Below, piece by piece: positions 1 through 8,783 of a DNA stretch of 64,000 nt. This DNA is from Pseudomonas sp. PSB18 (lineage in GTDB: Bacteria; Pseudomonadota; Gammaproteobacteria; Pseudomonadales; Pseudomonadaceae): the NCBI RefSeq assembly GCF_014596565.1, contig NZ_NOIN01000003.1, positions 62,001-126,000 of the forward strand. Direction: 5' to 3'. The notes below the pieces were generated by a model. The model was given only the letters and a program-made list of their open reading frames with translations. It searched no databases and was not told the origin of the DNA. Within the stretch, counting starts at the first letter, position 1, and each line of letters begins with the position of its first letter. Position numbers and translations under genes: made by a program.

Positions 1-597
1 CACGGTGCTGTCCTGCCAAGGCTGGCCACCGTGGGCGAGCGGAATGAAGCCTGCCGCTTTCAGTTTGTCACCAGCGGCATAGAATTCTTCGAGGGTGGTC
101 GGGTTTTTCGTGATACCGGCTTTCTTGAAGACTTCCGGGTTGATCCACAGCCAGTTGACGCGGTGGATGTTCACCGGCACGGCCACGTAATCGCCCTCGT
201 ACTTCACGGTATCGGAGACTTTCTTGTCGAGAAGGGAGTCCCACTTCTCGTCTTTGGCAACGTCCTTGAGGACGTCGCTGTCGAGCAGTCCGGTGGACGC
301 CCACTCCTGGATGTCCGGGCCCTTGATCTGGGCAACGCCTGGCGGGTTGCCGGCGACTGCGCGGCTTTTCAGCACGGTCATGGCCGTGGCACCACCACCG
401 CCTGCGACGGCGCCGTCTTTCCAGGTGAAACCGTCCTTCTCGACTTGGGCCTTCAGGACATCAACAGCTGCCTTCTCACCGCCCGAGGTCCACCAATGCA
501 CCACTTCGACCGTCCCTTTCGAGTCGGCGGCAAAAGCACTGAGGGGAAACAACGAGGCAATGGAAACAGCAACTGCGAGGCGATTAATCGCGTTCAT
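1..597 (-). CDS. gtsA: Glucose/mannose ABC transporter periplasmic binding protein, N-terminal part (GtsA)
   Basis: The gene runs off the left edge of the window; 199 codons are visible. The N-terminus [20 protein letters not shown]...AFA is a Sec signal peptide of about 22 residues, followed by a mature start with the carbohydrate-binding signature [12 protein letters not shown] typical of family 1 extracellular sugar-binding proteins. In Pseudomonas this protein captures glucose (and mannose) in the periplasm and delivers it to the GtsBC permease and GtsD/MalK ATPase, which should lie to the left of the window. It is the last visible gene of the minus-strand chain edd, glk, gltR, gtrS, AGE, gtsA. 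An AAAGGT Shine-Dalgarno precedes the ATG, with an AACAACAA motif just upstream of it. Assignment by sequence recognition and synteny; the cut end is an artefact of the window. Confidence 0.9.
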   Translation of the reverse strand, partial: MNAINRLAVAVSIASLFPLSAFAADSKGTVEVVHWWTSGGEKAAVDVLKAQVEKDGFTWKDGAVAGGGGATAMTVLKSRAVAGNPPGVAQIKGPDIQEWASTGLLDSDVLKDVAKDEKWDSLLDKKVSDTVKYEGDYVAVPVNIHRVNWLWINPEVFKKAGITKNPTTLEEFYAAGDKLKAAGFIPLAHGGQPWQDSTV

Positions 598-611
598 CTG
601 AGTACCTTTTT

Positions 612-619
612 TTGTTGTT
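612..619 (-). promoter_or_regulatory. AACAACAA (AANAANAA) motif in the gtsA leader, candidate Hfq/Crc site
   Basis: Read on the minus strand, AACAACAA sits just upstream of the AAAGGT ribosome-binding site of gtsA. AANAANAA near a start codon is the known catabolite-repression target of Hfq with Crc in pseudomonads. The motif is seen; the function is inferred. Confidence 0.5.
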
Positions 620-653
620 ATGCATGCAAGTCTGTGGCTTGCGCTGCATGGAT

Positions 654-716
654 TCTAAACAGGGGGATTCCCTTCACAGGTAACGAAGGGATGCGTAAAT
701 GTCACGACATGGTTAC
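654..716 (-). promoter_or_regulatory. gtsA promoter module, candidate GltR operator
   Basis: On the minus strand the segment reads GTAAC, 7 bases, TGACAT, 11 bases, TTCGTTACCTG, 15 bases, TGTTTAGA. Exactly the same words with exactly the same spacers occur upstream of the AGE-family gene (2008-2070). TTTAGAAT at the downstream end can serve as a -10 element, which would put TTCGTTACC over the -35 region, where an OmpR-type activator often binds. GltR, encoded next door, is the obvious candidate. The module overlaps the stop codon of the AGE gene. The duplication is seen; the binding factor is inferred. Confidence 0.55.
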
Positions 717-1972
717 ACGGTTGCCGGAGCGGAAAATTGCGCCAAGGCCGACGCCATGCTCGGCGCCAGGGGCAGGCGTGGAATCAGCACCGCCTGCCAG
801 GCGTGATACAGGTCCGGCTTGCCGGGCCAGATGTCGGCACTGGGGCGATTCTGCGGATCGAGTTCGTGGTGCCAACTGCCGTTGCACCGGTCGATGAAGT
901 GCTTCTCGCAAAACTCCCAGAAGCACCGGTACCAGGTTTCGTATTGCGCCTCGTCGGTGCGCTTTAGCAAGGCGCTGGCAGCCGCCGCCGCTTCGGCATG
1001 GACCCAGTGCAGGCGATGGCGGACCACCGCGCGATTGTCCCAATCCAGTGTGTATACAATGCCAGGCGCGCCATCGACGTCCCAGCCGTGGCGGCAGTTC
1101 TGCTCGAACAGTTTCTGCGCATCCTGGACCAGCCAGCCCGGGGTCAACATGCCGATCCGCACGCGCGCCGCTTCGAGGTGCAGGAGCAGGCGGGCCCATT
1201 CGAAACCGTGGCCCGGCGTGGTGCCATACGGACGGAAGCCATCGGCGGGATTGTCGTGGTTGTATTCGCGCAGCGGCTGCCAGTGGCGGTCGAAATGCTC
1301 CACCACCAAATAGTCGTTGGCCGCCGCGTGGCCGTGGATCACGCGCTCGACGATACGCAACGCGCGAGCGAGCCAGCGCGGATCGTCGGTGACATCGGCC
1401 AGGGCCAGGAAGGCTTCGGTGGCGTGCATGTTGCTGTTGGCGCCGCGATAGGCTTCCTCGACGCTCCAGTCACGGTTGAAGGACTCGCGCAACGCGCCTT
1501 CTTCTTCGCTCCAGAAATGCCCGTCGATGACTCGCACCGCCTCGTCCAGCAACGCCTGGGCGCCGGGACGCTGGGCCACCACGGCGGAACTGGCGGCCAG
1601 GGCCACGAAGGCATGCAGGTAGGCGGCCTTGCCGGTGTCGTCTTCATGGGGTTGCGTCGTGGCAAACCAGCCGCCGTATTCAGCGTCCCGCAAGGGGCCG
1701 CTGAGGGCCTCGATGCCGTGGTCCACCAGCTCGGCGAAGCCCGGCAGGCCCTGGGCGTGGGCCATGGCGAAGCTGTGGGTCATGCGGGCGGTGTTCATGG
1801 TTTCGGCCCGGGCCCCGGTCGGCAGGCAACCGCGCTCGTCCAGGTTGCCGAAACCGTCCGGCAGCCTCGACGCCTTGGCGAACGCCAGCAACCGCAAACC
1901 TTCGGCGGCGAGCCATTGCTGGTGGGCAGGTGCGTTCAGCCAACTGCTGAAGGCCGGTTGGAAGGTGTCCAT
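713..1972 (-). CDS. AGE-family (N-acylglucosamine 2-epimerase / mannose isomerase type) protein
   Basis: A 419-residue protein of the AGE superfamily, which folds as an (alpha/alpha)6 barrel and interconverts aldoses and ketoses or 2-epimers. Recognisable segments include RMTHSFAMAHAQG (about residues 64-76), a GGWFAT stretch, EAYRGANSNMHATEAFLAL with the family's conserved Asn-Met-His, and PGHGFEWARLLL. These histidines and glutamates line the active site in mannose/glucose isomerases of the YihS type. Its place between the GltR/GtrS genes and gtsA suggests that it feeds mannose- or fructose-type sugars into the glucose route. It has its own promoter module (2008-2070) and an AACAACAA motif before an AAAGGTAAGTCTG leader. 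Substrate not determinable from sequence; an epimerase role on another hexose is possible. Confidence 0.85.
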   Translation of the reverse strand: MDTFQPAFSSWLNAPAHQQWLAAEGLRLLAFAKASRLPDGFGNLDERGCLPTGARAETMNTARMTHSFAMAHAQGLPGFAELVDHGIEALSGPLRDAEYGGWFATTQPHEDDTGKAAYLHAFVALAASSAVVAQRPGAQALLDEAVRVIDGHFWSEEEGALRESFNRDWSVEEAYRGANSNMHATEAFLALADVTDDPRWLARALRIVERVIHGHAAANDYLVVEHFDRHWQPLREYNHDNPADGFRPYGTTPGHGFEWARLLLHLEAARVRIGMLTPGWLVQDAQKLFEQNCRHGWDVDGAPGIVYTLDWDNRAVVRHRLHWVHAEAAAAASALLKRTDEAQYETWYRCFWEFCEKHFIDRCNGSWHHELDPQNRPSADIWPGKPDLYHAWQAVLIPRLPLAPSMASALAQFSAPATV

Positions 1973-1986
1973 CAGACTTACCTTTT

Positions 1987-1994
1987 TTGTTGTT
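1987..1994 (-). promoter_or_regulatory. AACAACAA (AANAANAA) motif in the AGE gene leader, candidate Hfq/Crc site
   Basis: Same AACAACAA-A(n)-GGTA arrangement as in the gtsA leader, about 15 bases upstream of the ATG on the minus strand. Candidate catabolite-repression element; function inferred. Confidence 0.5.
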
Positions 1995-2007
1995 TTGACG
2001 CAGGGAG

Positions 2008-2070
2008 TCTAAACAAGGGATGACGGCGGGCAGGTAACGAAAGGGGCGAGTTATGTCACCACTCCGTTAC
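2008..2070 (-). promoter_or_regulatory. AGE gene promoter module, twin of the gtsA module
   Basis: Minus-strand GTAAC-N7-TGACAT-N11-TTCGTTACCTG-N15-TGTTTAGA, with all four words and all three spacers matching the module at 654-716 while the spacer bases differ. Conservation of words and spacing but not of spacers is what a maintained operator plus -10 element looks like. Probable GltR target. Confidence 0.55.
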
Positions 2071-2084
2071 AAAACAGAAGACGC

Positions 2085-2155
2085 CATCGCGAGCAGGCTC
2101 GCTCCCACAGTGGGAGCGCCTTGGCCCACTTGTGGGAGCGAGCCTGCTCGCGATG
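2085..2155. repeat. REP pair (reverse arrangement)
   Basis: Two REP units facing each other: ATCGCGAGCAGGCTCGCTCCCAC, then a short GTGGGAGCGCC stub, then GTGGGAGCGAGCCTGCTCGCGAT. It lies between the AGE promoter and the 3' end of gtrS. REP palindromes of this kind are mobilised by RAYT transposases elsewhere in Pseudomonas genomes; no RAYT gene is in this window. Confidence 0.9.
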
Positions 2156-2173
2156 AACGATAACGCGATCTCG

Positions 2174-3643
2174 CTAATCGACACTGCGAGGCAACTGCAA
2201 CGTCACCCGCAACCCGCCCTCGCGCAGGTTCTGCAGGCTCACTTCACCCCCGTGGCTGTGGGCGATGTTGCGGGCGATACCCAGCCCCAGGCCATATCCC
2301 TGCTGCTGCCCGGCCAGGCGGAAGTGTGGCTCGAAAACCTGCTCGAGACGCTGCTCCGGCACACCCGGACCTTCGTCGTCGACATGCAGGACGAACGCGG
2401 TTTCGTCGTCGTCGATGTGCAGGTGCGCGTTCTGCCCGTACTTCAAGGCATTGTCGATCAGGTTGCCGATGCAGCGCTTGAGGGCCAGCGGCTTGCCGGG
2501 ATACGGCGCCAGCGCCCGGCCATCCTGGGTGACACGGCCATTGCCGTTGGGGGCAAGGTAAGGCTCCACCAGGCAATCGAGCACATGGTTGAGGTCCACC
2601 GGCTCGATGTTTTCGTGGATATCGGTGTCCTTGACGCATTGCAGCGCCCCTTTGACCAGCAACTCCAACTCGTCCAGGTCACGGCCGAACTTGGCTTGCA
2701 GGTTCTCATCCTCCAGCAGCTCGACCCGCAGCCGCAGGCGAGTGATCGGCGTGCGCAGGTCATGGGAAATCGCGCTGAACAACTGGCTGCGCTCGGTCAG
2801 GTAACGGCTGATGCGCTCGCGCATGGCGTTGAACGCCCTGCCCACCTCCACCACTTCGCTGCCGCCCCCCTCGGCCACCGGCTCCACTTCGGCGCCCAGG
2901 GACATGTCCCGGGCCGCCCGGGCCAGGCGCTTGAGCGGCCGGCTCTGCCAGTGCACGAGCAGACCGATGAACAGCAGCAACAGGCTGCTGGTGAGCACGA
3001 TGAAGCCGACCTGTTGCTTCGGCAGGTCCTGTTCTTCGAGGCTGGTGTAGGGTTCGGGCAGCAGCGAGGCGATGTACAACCATTCGCCAGGCGCCATCTG
3101 GATCTGCGTGACCAGTACCGGCGGGTTCACGGGCTCAAGCGTCAAGGCGTAGTGAGCCCACGAGCGTGGCAACTCGTCGAGCTTCAGCCCGCCGTTGAAA
3201 ATCCGCAGGTCATCGGGGCTGACGAAGGTGACGGAAATATCGGTGTTATTGCCCAGGGACTTGCGCAGCACTTCGTCCACCGCCTTGAGCACTGCCAGCT
3301 TGCGCGGCGTGACCGGCAGCACATCCATGCCCAGGGGTTTGTCATTGAGCGTGACGACAAACCGCGTCCCCCCCATGCTGCGCAGTTGGTCCAGCACCAG
3401 CGGTCGGTACGCCACCGGCAACGAACGCAGGTAGCTGACGCTGGCCGTCATCGAATGGGCCAGGCTGCGGGCGCTGGTGACCAGGCCTTCGAGCTGAGTG
3501 GCGCGCAGTTGCGACACCCAGATGACGCTGGACAACGTCTGGGCGAACAGCACCACCAGCAAGGTCAGCAACAGCATCCTTCCGAGCAGCGAGCGCGGCA
3601 CCGGCACCCGTCGGGCGAGTTTCCTGGCCCAATCAAAGACCAT
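2174..3643 (-). CDS. gtrS: Sensor histidine kinase of the glucose two-component system (GtrS/GltS)
   Basis: A membrane sensor kinase of 489 residues from the ATG at 3643. TM1 is at about 22-44 and TM2 at about 212-231, flanking a periplasmic sensor of about 165 residues, followed by a HAMP segment and HisKA. The H-box SAISHDLRTP has His294 as phosphoacceptor. The N-box NLIDNALKYG, G1 DEGPGVP and G2 GYGLGLGIA are intact. It partners GltR, encoded immediately upstream with an 11-base overlap. In P. aeruginosa GtrS senses 2-ketogluconate/6-phosphogluconate and controls glucose uptake and edd/gap expression. A GTG at 3679 would add 12 residues, but the ATG at 3643 gives the usual family length and a tighter coupling to the gltR stop. 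Confidence 0.93.
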   Translation of the reverse strand: MVFDWARKLARRVPVPRSLLGRMLLLTLLVVLFAQTLSSVIWVSQLRATQLEGLVTSARSLAHSMTASVSYLRSLPVAYRPLVLDQLRSMGGTRFVVTLNDKPLGMDVLPVTPRKLAVLKAVDEVLRKSLGNNTDISVTFVSPDDLRIFNGGLKLDELPRSWAHYALTLEPVNPPVLVTQIQMAPGEWLYIASLLPEPYTSLEEQDLPKQQVGFIVLTSSLLLLFIGLLVHWQSRPLKRLARAARDMSLGAEVEPVAEGGGSEVVEVGRAFNAMRERISRYLTERSQLFSAISHDLRTPITRLRLRVELLEDENLQAKFGRDLDELELLVKGALQCVKDTDIHENIEPVDLNHVLDCLVEPYLAPNGNGRVTQDGRALAPYPGKPLALKRCIGNLIDNALKYGQNAHLHIDDDETAFVLHVDDEGPGVPEQRLEQVFEPHFRLAGQQQGYGLGLGIARNIAHSHGGEVSLQNLREGGLRVTLQLPRSVD

Positions 3644-4364
3644 TGCTGGCAACCACATTGGCCGCCAATTGGTAACCACTGCCGCGCACCGTGCGGATCA
3701 GCCGTGGCGGCTTGTCGGTATCACGCAGGCGCTGGCGCAGGCGACTGACCGCCATGTCGACGATCCGGTCCAGGGGCATCAGCTCACGGCCCCGGGTGGC
3801 GTTGCCGATGGTATCGCGGTCGAGGATTTCCTGGGGATGATCGAGAAACAGTTTGAGCAGGGCGAAATCGGCGCCGGAGAGGATCACCTCCTCACCGTCG
3901 GTGTGGAACAGCCGATGACTGACCATGTCCAGCCGCCACTCGTCGAAGGCCAGCACTTCACCGCCGGAGCGCTCCTGGCCGAACTGTGCCCGGCGCAACA
4001 GGGCCTTGATGCGCGCCTGCAATTCACGCGGGCTGAACGGCTTGCCGAGATAGTCGTCGGCCCCCAGCTCCAGGCCGATGACCCGGTCGGCCTCGTCGGA
4101 ACTGGCAGTGAGCATGATGATCGGCACATGGGCCTGGCGCGGGTGCTGGCGAACCCAGCGGCAGAGGCTGAAGCCATCTTCGTCGGGCAGCATCACGTCG
4201 AGGATCACCAGATCGCTCGGCGCGTCGTTCAACGCCTGGCGAAACCCGGCGCCGTCGGGCGTGGTCCGCACCTGGAACCCCGCACGGCTGAGGTAAGTGT
4301 CCAGCAGCTCGCGAATCTCCTGGTCGTCGTCGACCAACAAAATCGATTTGTTTACTGAACTCAC
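3633..4364 (-). CDS. gltR: OmpR-family response regulator of glucose transport (GltR)
   Basis: A 243-residue OmpR/PhoB-type regulator. The receiver domain occupies about 1-120, with acidic pocket VDDD (11-14), phosphoacceptor Asp56 in LVILDVMLPDEDG and Lys108 in GKPF. The C-terminal winged helix (about 140-240) ends in RTVRGSGYQL, the standard recognition-helix/wing sequence. It is translationally coupled to the kinase gene downstream. In Pseudomonas GltR controls the gts transporter, oprB and ED genes, and the twin modules at 654-716 and 2008-2070 are candidate targets. Downstream of glk, separated by a gap of about 200 bases with a REP element. Confidence 0.94.
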   Translation of the reverse strand: MSSVNKSILLVDDDQEIRELLDTYLSRAGFQVRTTPDGAGFRQALNDAPSDLVILDVMLPDEDGFSLCRWVRQHPRQAHVPIIMLTASSDEADRVIGLELGADDYLGKPFSPRELQARIKALLRRAQFGQERSGGEVLAFDEWRLDMVSHRLFHTDGEEVILSGADFALLKLFLDHPQEILDRDTIGNATRGRELMPLDRIVDMAVSRLRQRLRDTDKPPRLIRTVRGSGYQLAANVVASNGL

Positions 4365-4440
4365 GGGGCCGCGTCCTTGTTGTTTGGATTAGTGCGGATT
4401 ATGCCTGATGGAGAAAGCCTATAAACACACCACAAACCGT

Positions 4441-4556
4441 TGTGGGAGCGGGCTTGTGTGGGAGCCGAGCTTGCTCGCGATGAAGACGCCTCGATCCATT
4501 GACCGTGTTTTCCTTCATCGCGAGCAAGCTTTGCTCCCACAGGCTCGCTCCCACAG
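4441..4556. repeat. REP doublet with outer half-copies (REPIN-like), twin of 13873-13988
   Basis: Inverted REP units flank a 30-base loop, GATGAAGACGCCTCGATCC plus ATTGACCGTG. The outer edge carries an extra GTGGGAGCGGGCTTGT / AGGCTCGCTCCCACA pair. The copy at 13873 has the same loop and the same extra arms, about 93 percent identical by eye. It fills the gltR-glk gap. Confidence 0.9.
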
Positions 4557-4569
4557 GGGGACTGCATTT

Positions 4570-5526
4570 TCAGCTGGCCGATTGCTCCAACGCCACGCCC
4601 GCGCCCATCAGGCCAGAGTACGGCGCGGTGACCAGCCAGACCGGAATGCCCTTGAAGTAATCGCTCATGCAGCCCTTGTCGGCGAAGCAGCGGGCGAAGC
4701 CGCTTTCGAGGAAAAAGTCGGCAAACCGGGGAATCACCCCGCCGACGATGTATACACCACCCCGACCGCCCACCGTCAGCACATTGTTGCCGGCCACGCG
4801 CCCCAGCCAGCGGCAGAATTGCTCCAGCACTTCCAGGGCGATAGGGTCACCGGCCAGGCCTGCGGCGGTAATGGATTCCGGTGTATCGAGCACGGGTTCA
4901 TGCCCGTCCACCGCGCAGATCGCCCGGTACACCCGGGGCAAGCCGCTGCCGCTCAAGGCGGTTTCGGCGCTGACGTGACCGATCTCGTTGTAGATGTGCT
5001 GCCAGAGCTGGGTTTCCCGCGGGCTGCTCATCGGCAGGTCGACATGGCCGCCCTCCCCCGGCAATGCCGCAAAGCGACCGTCGCCCAGGTCCAGCAATGT
5101 CCCGACGCCCAGCCCCGTGCCCGGCCCGATCACCACCGCCGGGCGCATCGGCTCCGGGGTGCCCTCGCACACGACCCGGTACTCATCGGGACGCAGACGG
5201 GTCATGCCCAGGGCCATGGCCGAGAAGTCGTTGACCAGCAACAGCTTCTCTACCTGCAGGGTCTTGCAGAACGCCAGGTTGCTCAGGCGCCAGTGGTTGT
5301 TGGTGAAGCGAAACAGATCACCCGACACCGGGCCGGCCACCGACAGGCACACCGAACCGATGGCGCCAGGCGCCAGCCCCATGCCACTCAGGTACACCTT
5401 GATGGCATCTTCAGGGCAGGCGTAATCCGCCGTCGCCAGCACCTGGACGTTCTCCAGGTTGTGGTTCTTCCACAACGCGAAGCGCGCGTTGGTCCCACCG
5501 ATGTCACCGACCAGGGCCAGTTTCAA
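4570..5526 (-). CDS. glk: Glucokinase
   Basis: A 318-residue bacterial ROK-independent glucokinase (Glk, Pfam Glucokinase) that phosphorylates cytoplasmic glucose with ATP. The N-terminal phosphate-1 motif [12 protein letters not shown] (8-19) is followed by [11 protein letters not shown], the ATP-site loop [14 protein letters not shown] and GEGGHVDLP. The C-terminal [13 protein letters not shown] also matches the family. Its start overlaps the edd stop by four bases, so it is translationally coupled to edd. Together they feed glucose 6-phosphate and 6-phosphogluconate into the Entner-Doudoroff route. Confidence 0.96.
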   Translation of the reverse strand: MKLALVGDIGGTNARFALWKNHNLENVQVLATADYACPEDAIKVYLSGMGLAPGAIGSVCLSVAGPVSGDLFRFTNNHWRLSNLAFCKTLQVEKLLLVNDFSAMALGMTRLRPDEYRVVCEGTPEPMRPAVVIGPGTGLGVGTLLDLGDGRFAALPGEGGHVDLPMSSPRETQLWQHIYNEIGHVSAETALSGSGLPRVYRAICAVDGHEPVLDTPESITAAGLAGDPIALEVLEQFCRWLGRVAGNNVLTVGGRGGVYIVGGVIPRFADFFLESGFARCFADKGCMSDYFKGIPVWLVTAPYSGLMGAGVALEQSAS

Positions 5527-7349
5527 TTAATCGTCTCCAGTGCAGCCGTGAAGGCGCTGGCGCCCTGCTCTGCGGAGCTGAAGGCCATGCGCATGAAACC
5601 GAACAGTTCGCGACCGGTGCCGATGTTGTTGCCCAACAGGCCCTTAGCCGGTTCGCGTGCGGCGAATTCCTCGGCGTCCACCTTCAATTCCAAGGTGCCT
5701 TTGACGCCATCGACGCGGATGATATCGCCCTCCTGCACCCGGGCCAACGCGCCGCCGACATAAGCTTCGGGGCTGACGTGGATCGCCGCCGGGATTTTCC
5801 CCGAGGCGCCGGACATGCGCCCGTCGGTCACCAACGCCACTTTGAAACCGCGATCCTGCAGCGAACCGAGGAACGGGGTCATCTTGTGCAGCTCCGGCAT
5901 GCCGTTGGATCGCGGCCCCTGGAAGCGCATCACCGCGACAAAATCCTTCTCCAGCAGTCCGGCCTTGAACGCATCGGCCAGGTCCTGCTGGTCCTGGAAG
6001 ACCATGGCCGGTGCTTCGACGATCTGGTTTTCCAGCGCAACGGCGGAGACTTTCATCACGCCACGGCCCAGGTTGCCTTCCATCACCCGCAAGCCGCCCT
6101 CTGGCGAGAACGCACGGGCCACCGGGCGCAGGATGTTTTCGTCAAGGCTTTCGATCGGGCCGTCGCGCCACACCAGCTCGCCGTCCTCGAGGAACGGCTC
6201 CTGGGTGTAACGGCTCAGGCCATGACCGAGCACGGTGTTGACGTTTTCGTGGAGCAGGCCGGCTTCCAGCAGTTCGCGGATCAGGAACGACATGCCGCCC
6301 GCCGCCTGGAAGTGGTTGATGTCGGCCTTGCCGTTCGGGTAGACGTGACTCAGGGTCGGCACCACCTCGGAGAGGTCGGCCATGTCCTGCCAGGTCAACT
6401 GGATGCCCGCCGCCATGGCGATGGCCGGCATGTGCAAGGTGTGGTTGGTCGAGCCGCCGGTGGCGTGCAGCGCAACGATGGAGTTGACCAGCGAACGCTC
6501 GTCGACAATTTCGCCGATGGGCATGAAGTTGCCGCTCTGCTTGGTCATGCGCGTCACCTGGAACGCCGCTTCGCGGGTCAGGGCATCGCGCAGCGGGGTG
6601 TTCGGGTTGACGAACGAAGCGCCCGGCAAGTGCAGGCCCATCACTTCCATCAGCAGTTGGTTGGTGTTCGCGGTGCCGTAGAAGGTGCACGTGCCAGGGC
6701 TGTGGTAGGACTTCATCTCCGACTCCAGCAGCTCCTCGCGAGTGGCCTTGCCCTCGGCGTAACGCTGGCGCACGTCAGCCTTTTCCTTGTTGGAAATGCC
6801 GGACACCATCGGCCCGCCGGGCACGAAAATCGTCGGCAGGTGACCGAAGCGCAGCGCCCCCATCATCAGGCCCGGGACGATCTTGTCGCAGATGCCGAGC
6901 ATCAGCGCGCCGTCGAACATGTTGTGGGACAACGCCACCGCCGTGGACATCGCGATCACTTCGCGACTCGGCAGGCTCAGTTCCATCCCCGCCTCGCCTT
7001 GGGTGACGCCGTCGCACATGGCCGGCGTGCCGCCCGCGAACTGGCCGACCGAGCCGATCTCGCGCAAGGCTTTCTTGATCTGTTCCGGGAAGGTTTCGTA
7101 GGGCTGGTGGGCCGAGAGCATGTCGTTATAGGACGACACGATGGCGATGTTCGCGGCGTTCATCATCCGCAAGTGATGCTTGTCTTCGCTGCCGCAACCG
7201 GCCACGCCGTGGGCGAAGTTGGCGCATTGCAACTTGCCGCGCATCGGACCGTCGCTGGCAGCACCGCGGATCAATGCAAGGTAAGCCTGACGCGTGGCGC
7301 GGCTGCGGGCGATAAGCCGTTCGGTGACCTCAAGAACGCGGGGATGCAT
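5523..7349 (-). CDS. edd: Phosphogluconate dehydratase (Entner-Doudoroff)
   Basis: A 608-residue IlvD/Edd dehydratase that converts 6-phosphogluconate to 2-keto-3-deoxy-6-phosphogluconate. It carries the [4Fe-4S]-ligating cysteines expected for Edd, seen in [29 protein letters not shown] sequence near residue 55, [15 protein letters not shown] near 105-119 and ICDKIVPG near 155. The C-terminal [20 protein letters not shown] is the ILVD_EDD signature. Length equals the family standard. A CTGGAG ribosome-binding site precedes the ATG. First gene of the minus-strand operon, divergent from gap, with HexR-type operators between them. Confidence 0.97.
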   Translation of the reverse strand: MHPRVLEVTERLIARSRATRQAYLALIRGAASDGPMRGKLQCANFAHGVAGCGSEDKHHLRMMNAANIAIVSSYNDMLSAHQPYETFPEQIKKALREIGSVGQFAGGTPAMCDGVTQGEAGMELSLPSREVIAMSTAVALSHNMFDGALMLGICDKIVPGLMMGALRFGHLPTIFVPGGPMVSGISNKEKADVRQRYAEGKATREELLESEMKSYHSPGTCTFYGTANTNQLLMEVMGLHLPGASFVNPNTPLRDALTREAAFQVTRMTKQSGNFMPIGEIVDERSLVNSIVALHATGGSTNHTLHMPAIAMAAGIQLTWQDMADLSEVVPTLSHVYPNGKADINHFQAAGGMSFLIRELLEAGLLHENVNTVLGHGLSRYTQEPFLEDGELVWRDGPIESLDENILRPVARAFSPEGGLRVMEGNLGRGVMKVSAVALENQIVEAPAMVFQDQQDLADAFKAGLLEKDFVAVMRFQGPRSNGMPELHKMTPFLGSLQDRGFKVALVTDGRMSGASGKIPAAIHVSPEAYVGGALARVQEGDIIRVDGVKGTLELKVDAEEFAAREPAKGLLGNNIGTGRELFGFMRMAFSSAEQGASAFTAALETIN

Positions 7350-7479
7350 GTGTAGAACTCCAGGCTAACGGGTGTGGCGACCTGATTGTCTATGCTGATC
7401 AGAACCGGCTGCGCGCCCTGTGACAGAGAAGGCGACAAACGGTTTTTGACCAATCGGACCAGTTGATTCAGGTCACTCG

Positions 7480-7494
7480 TTGTAGATAAAACAA
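7480..7494. promoter_or_regulatory. HexR operator, edd-proximal
   Basis: TTGT-AGATAAA-ACAA matches the published HexR palindrome TTGT-N7-ACAA. HexR represses edd, gap and zwf until 2-keto-3-deoxy-6-phosphogluconate is bound. One of two such sites in the 229-base edd-gap interval. Confidence 0.75.
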
Positions 7495-7541
7495 AATATT
7501 GCCATCAAAAAGGCTTGTTTTCTATTTTTATGCGAATAATC

Positions 7542-7556
7542 TTGTAATTCCAACAA
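7542..7556. promoter_or_regulatory. HexR operator, gap-proximal (overlaps an AACAACAA motif)
   Basis: TTGT-AATTCCA-ACAA again fits TTGT-N7-ACAA, 23 bases upstream of the gap start. Its right arm is part of AACAACAA (7552-7559), so transcriptional (HexR) and possible post-transcriptional (Hfq/Crc) signals share bases. The palindrome is seen; use as an operator is inferred from the known regulon. Confidence 0.7.
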
Positions 7557-7578
7557 CAAATCGACGGCGGCGCAGTTA

Positions 7579-8580
7579 ATGACTCTTCGAATCGCAATCA
7601 ATGGTTTTGGCCGCATCGGCCGCAACGTCCTTCGTGCACTGTATACCCAAGGCTATCGTCGCGACTTGCAGATCGTCGCCATCAACGACCTGGGCGACAG
7701 TGCGATCAACGCTCATCTGCTCAAGTACGACACCGTCCACGGCACTTTCGATGCCGAGGTGCAGCACGATAACGAAAGCCTGACGGTCAATGGCGACCGC
7801 ATCGCGGTCAGCGCCATCCGCAACCCGGCCGAACTGCCCTGGGCCGCCGAGAAGATCGACGTGGTGTTCGAGTGCACCGGGCTGTTCACCGATCGCGCCA
7901 AGGCCGCCGCCCATATCAGCGCCGGCGCTCGCAAGGTAATCATCTCGGCCCCGGCCAAGGGCGCCGACGCCACGGTGGTGTATGGCGTGAACCACGACAT
8001 CCTGCGCCAGTCCCACCAGATCATTTCCAACGCTTCGTGCACCACCAACTGCCTGGCCCCGGTGGCCCAGGTGCTGCATCGCGAGCTGGGTATCGAAAGC
8101 GGCCTGATGACCACCATCCACGCCTACACCAACGACCAGAACCTGACCGACGTCTACCACACCGACCCGTACCGCGCCCGTTCGGCCACCCAGAACATGA
8201 TCCCGAGCAAGACCGGTGCCGCCGAAGCGGTAGGCCTGGTACTGCCGGAACTGGCGGGCAAGCTGACCGGCATGGCCGTGCGTGTGCCGGTGATCAACGT
8301 ATCCCTGGTGGACCTGACCGTGCAGCTCAAGCGCGAAGCGTCGGCCGAAGAAGTCAACGAACTGCTGCGCCAGGCCAGCCAACATTCGAAGATCCTCGGC
8401 TACAACACCCTGCCGCTGGTCTCCAGTGACTTCAACCACAACCCGCTGTCGTCGATCTTCGACGCCAACCACACTAAGGTCAGCGGCAAGCTGCTCAAGG
8501 TACTGGCCTGGTATGACAACGAGTGGGGCTTCTCCAACCGCATGCTCGATAACTGCCTGGCGTTGTGCAACGCGGAATGA
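7579..8580 (+). CDS. gap: Glyceraldehyde-3-phosphate dehydrogenase, type I
   Basis: A 333-residue GAPDH that oxidises glyceraldehyde 3-phosphate with NAD+ and phosphate. The Rossmann start [15 protein letters not shown] (7-21) and Asp37 in INDLGD favour NAD over NADP. The catalytic signature [12 protein letters not shown] places the nucleophile at Cys154. [12 protein letters not shown] near the C-terminus is the family's terminal motif. Divergent from edd and expected to be co-regulated by HexR, this copy serves the lower branch of glucose catabolism. Pseudomonads normally carry a second, gluconeogenic GAPDH elsewhere. Confidence 0.96.
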   Translation: MTLRIAINGFGRIGRNVLRALYTQGYRRDLQIVAINDLGDSAINAHLLKYDTVHGTFDAEVQHDNESLTVNGDRIAVSAIRNPAELPWAAEKIDVVFECTGLFTDRAKAAAHISAGARKVIISAPAKGADATVVYGVNHDILRQSHQIISNASCTTNCLAPVAQVLHRELGIESGLMTTIHAYTNDQNLTDVYHTDPYRARSATQNMIPSKTGAAEAVGLVLPELAGKLTGMAVRVPVINVSLVDLTVQLKREASAEEVNELLRQASQHSKILGYNTLPLVSSDFNHNPLSSIFDANHTKVSGKLLKVLAWYDNEWGFSNRMLDNCLALCNAE

Positions 8581-8604
8581 TTGAGCACGGCTGTTGAGCT
8601 CTTT

Positions 8605-8694
8605 TGTGGGAGCGAGCCTGCTCGCGATAGCGATGTGTCAGTCTGCATTTTTTTCGACTGACACACCGCTATCGCGAGCAGGCTCGCTCCCACA
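8605..8694. repeat. REP inverted pair forming a nearly perfect 90-base hairpin
   Basis: GTGGGAGCGAGCCTGCTCGCGATAGCG and its reverse complement flank an inner GTGTCAGTC/GACTGACAC pair with a T-rich loop. The pairing is almost uninterrupted over more than 35 bases per arm. Positioned after gap, it could also act as a transcription end or mRNA 3' stabiliser. Confidence 0.92.
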
Positions 8695-8739
8695 GTGGTT
8701 TTCAGGTAGTGACGAAATCCGGGCTTGACCTATCGAGTA

Positions 8740-8758
8740 GATGATAAGCATTATCATT
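8740..8758. promoter_or_regulatory. Fur box upstream of the ECF sigma gene
   Basis: GATGATAAGCATTATCATT matches the 19-base Fur consensus GATAATGATAATCATTATC at most positions and is palindromic. It ends 25 bases before the start codon. It implies repression of the sigma factor when iron is replete. Confidence 0.85.
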
Positions 8759-8783
8759 TACTCCTACCGGATCGGGCCTTACC

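Noticed and set aside
2132..3748. 538-codon open frame opposite gtrS
   Set aside because: His/Gln-rich product without family features; gtrS has complete kinase motifs on the minus strand.
8605..8694. Classic rho-independent terminator after gap
   Set aside because: The hairpin is a REP pair and lacks a terminal T-tract outside the stem, so it is listed as a repeat, though it may still affect transcription.
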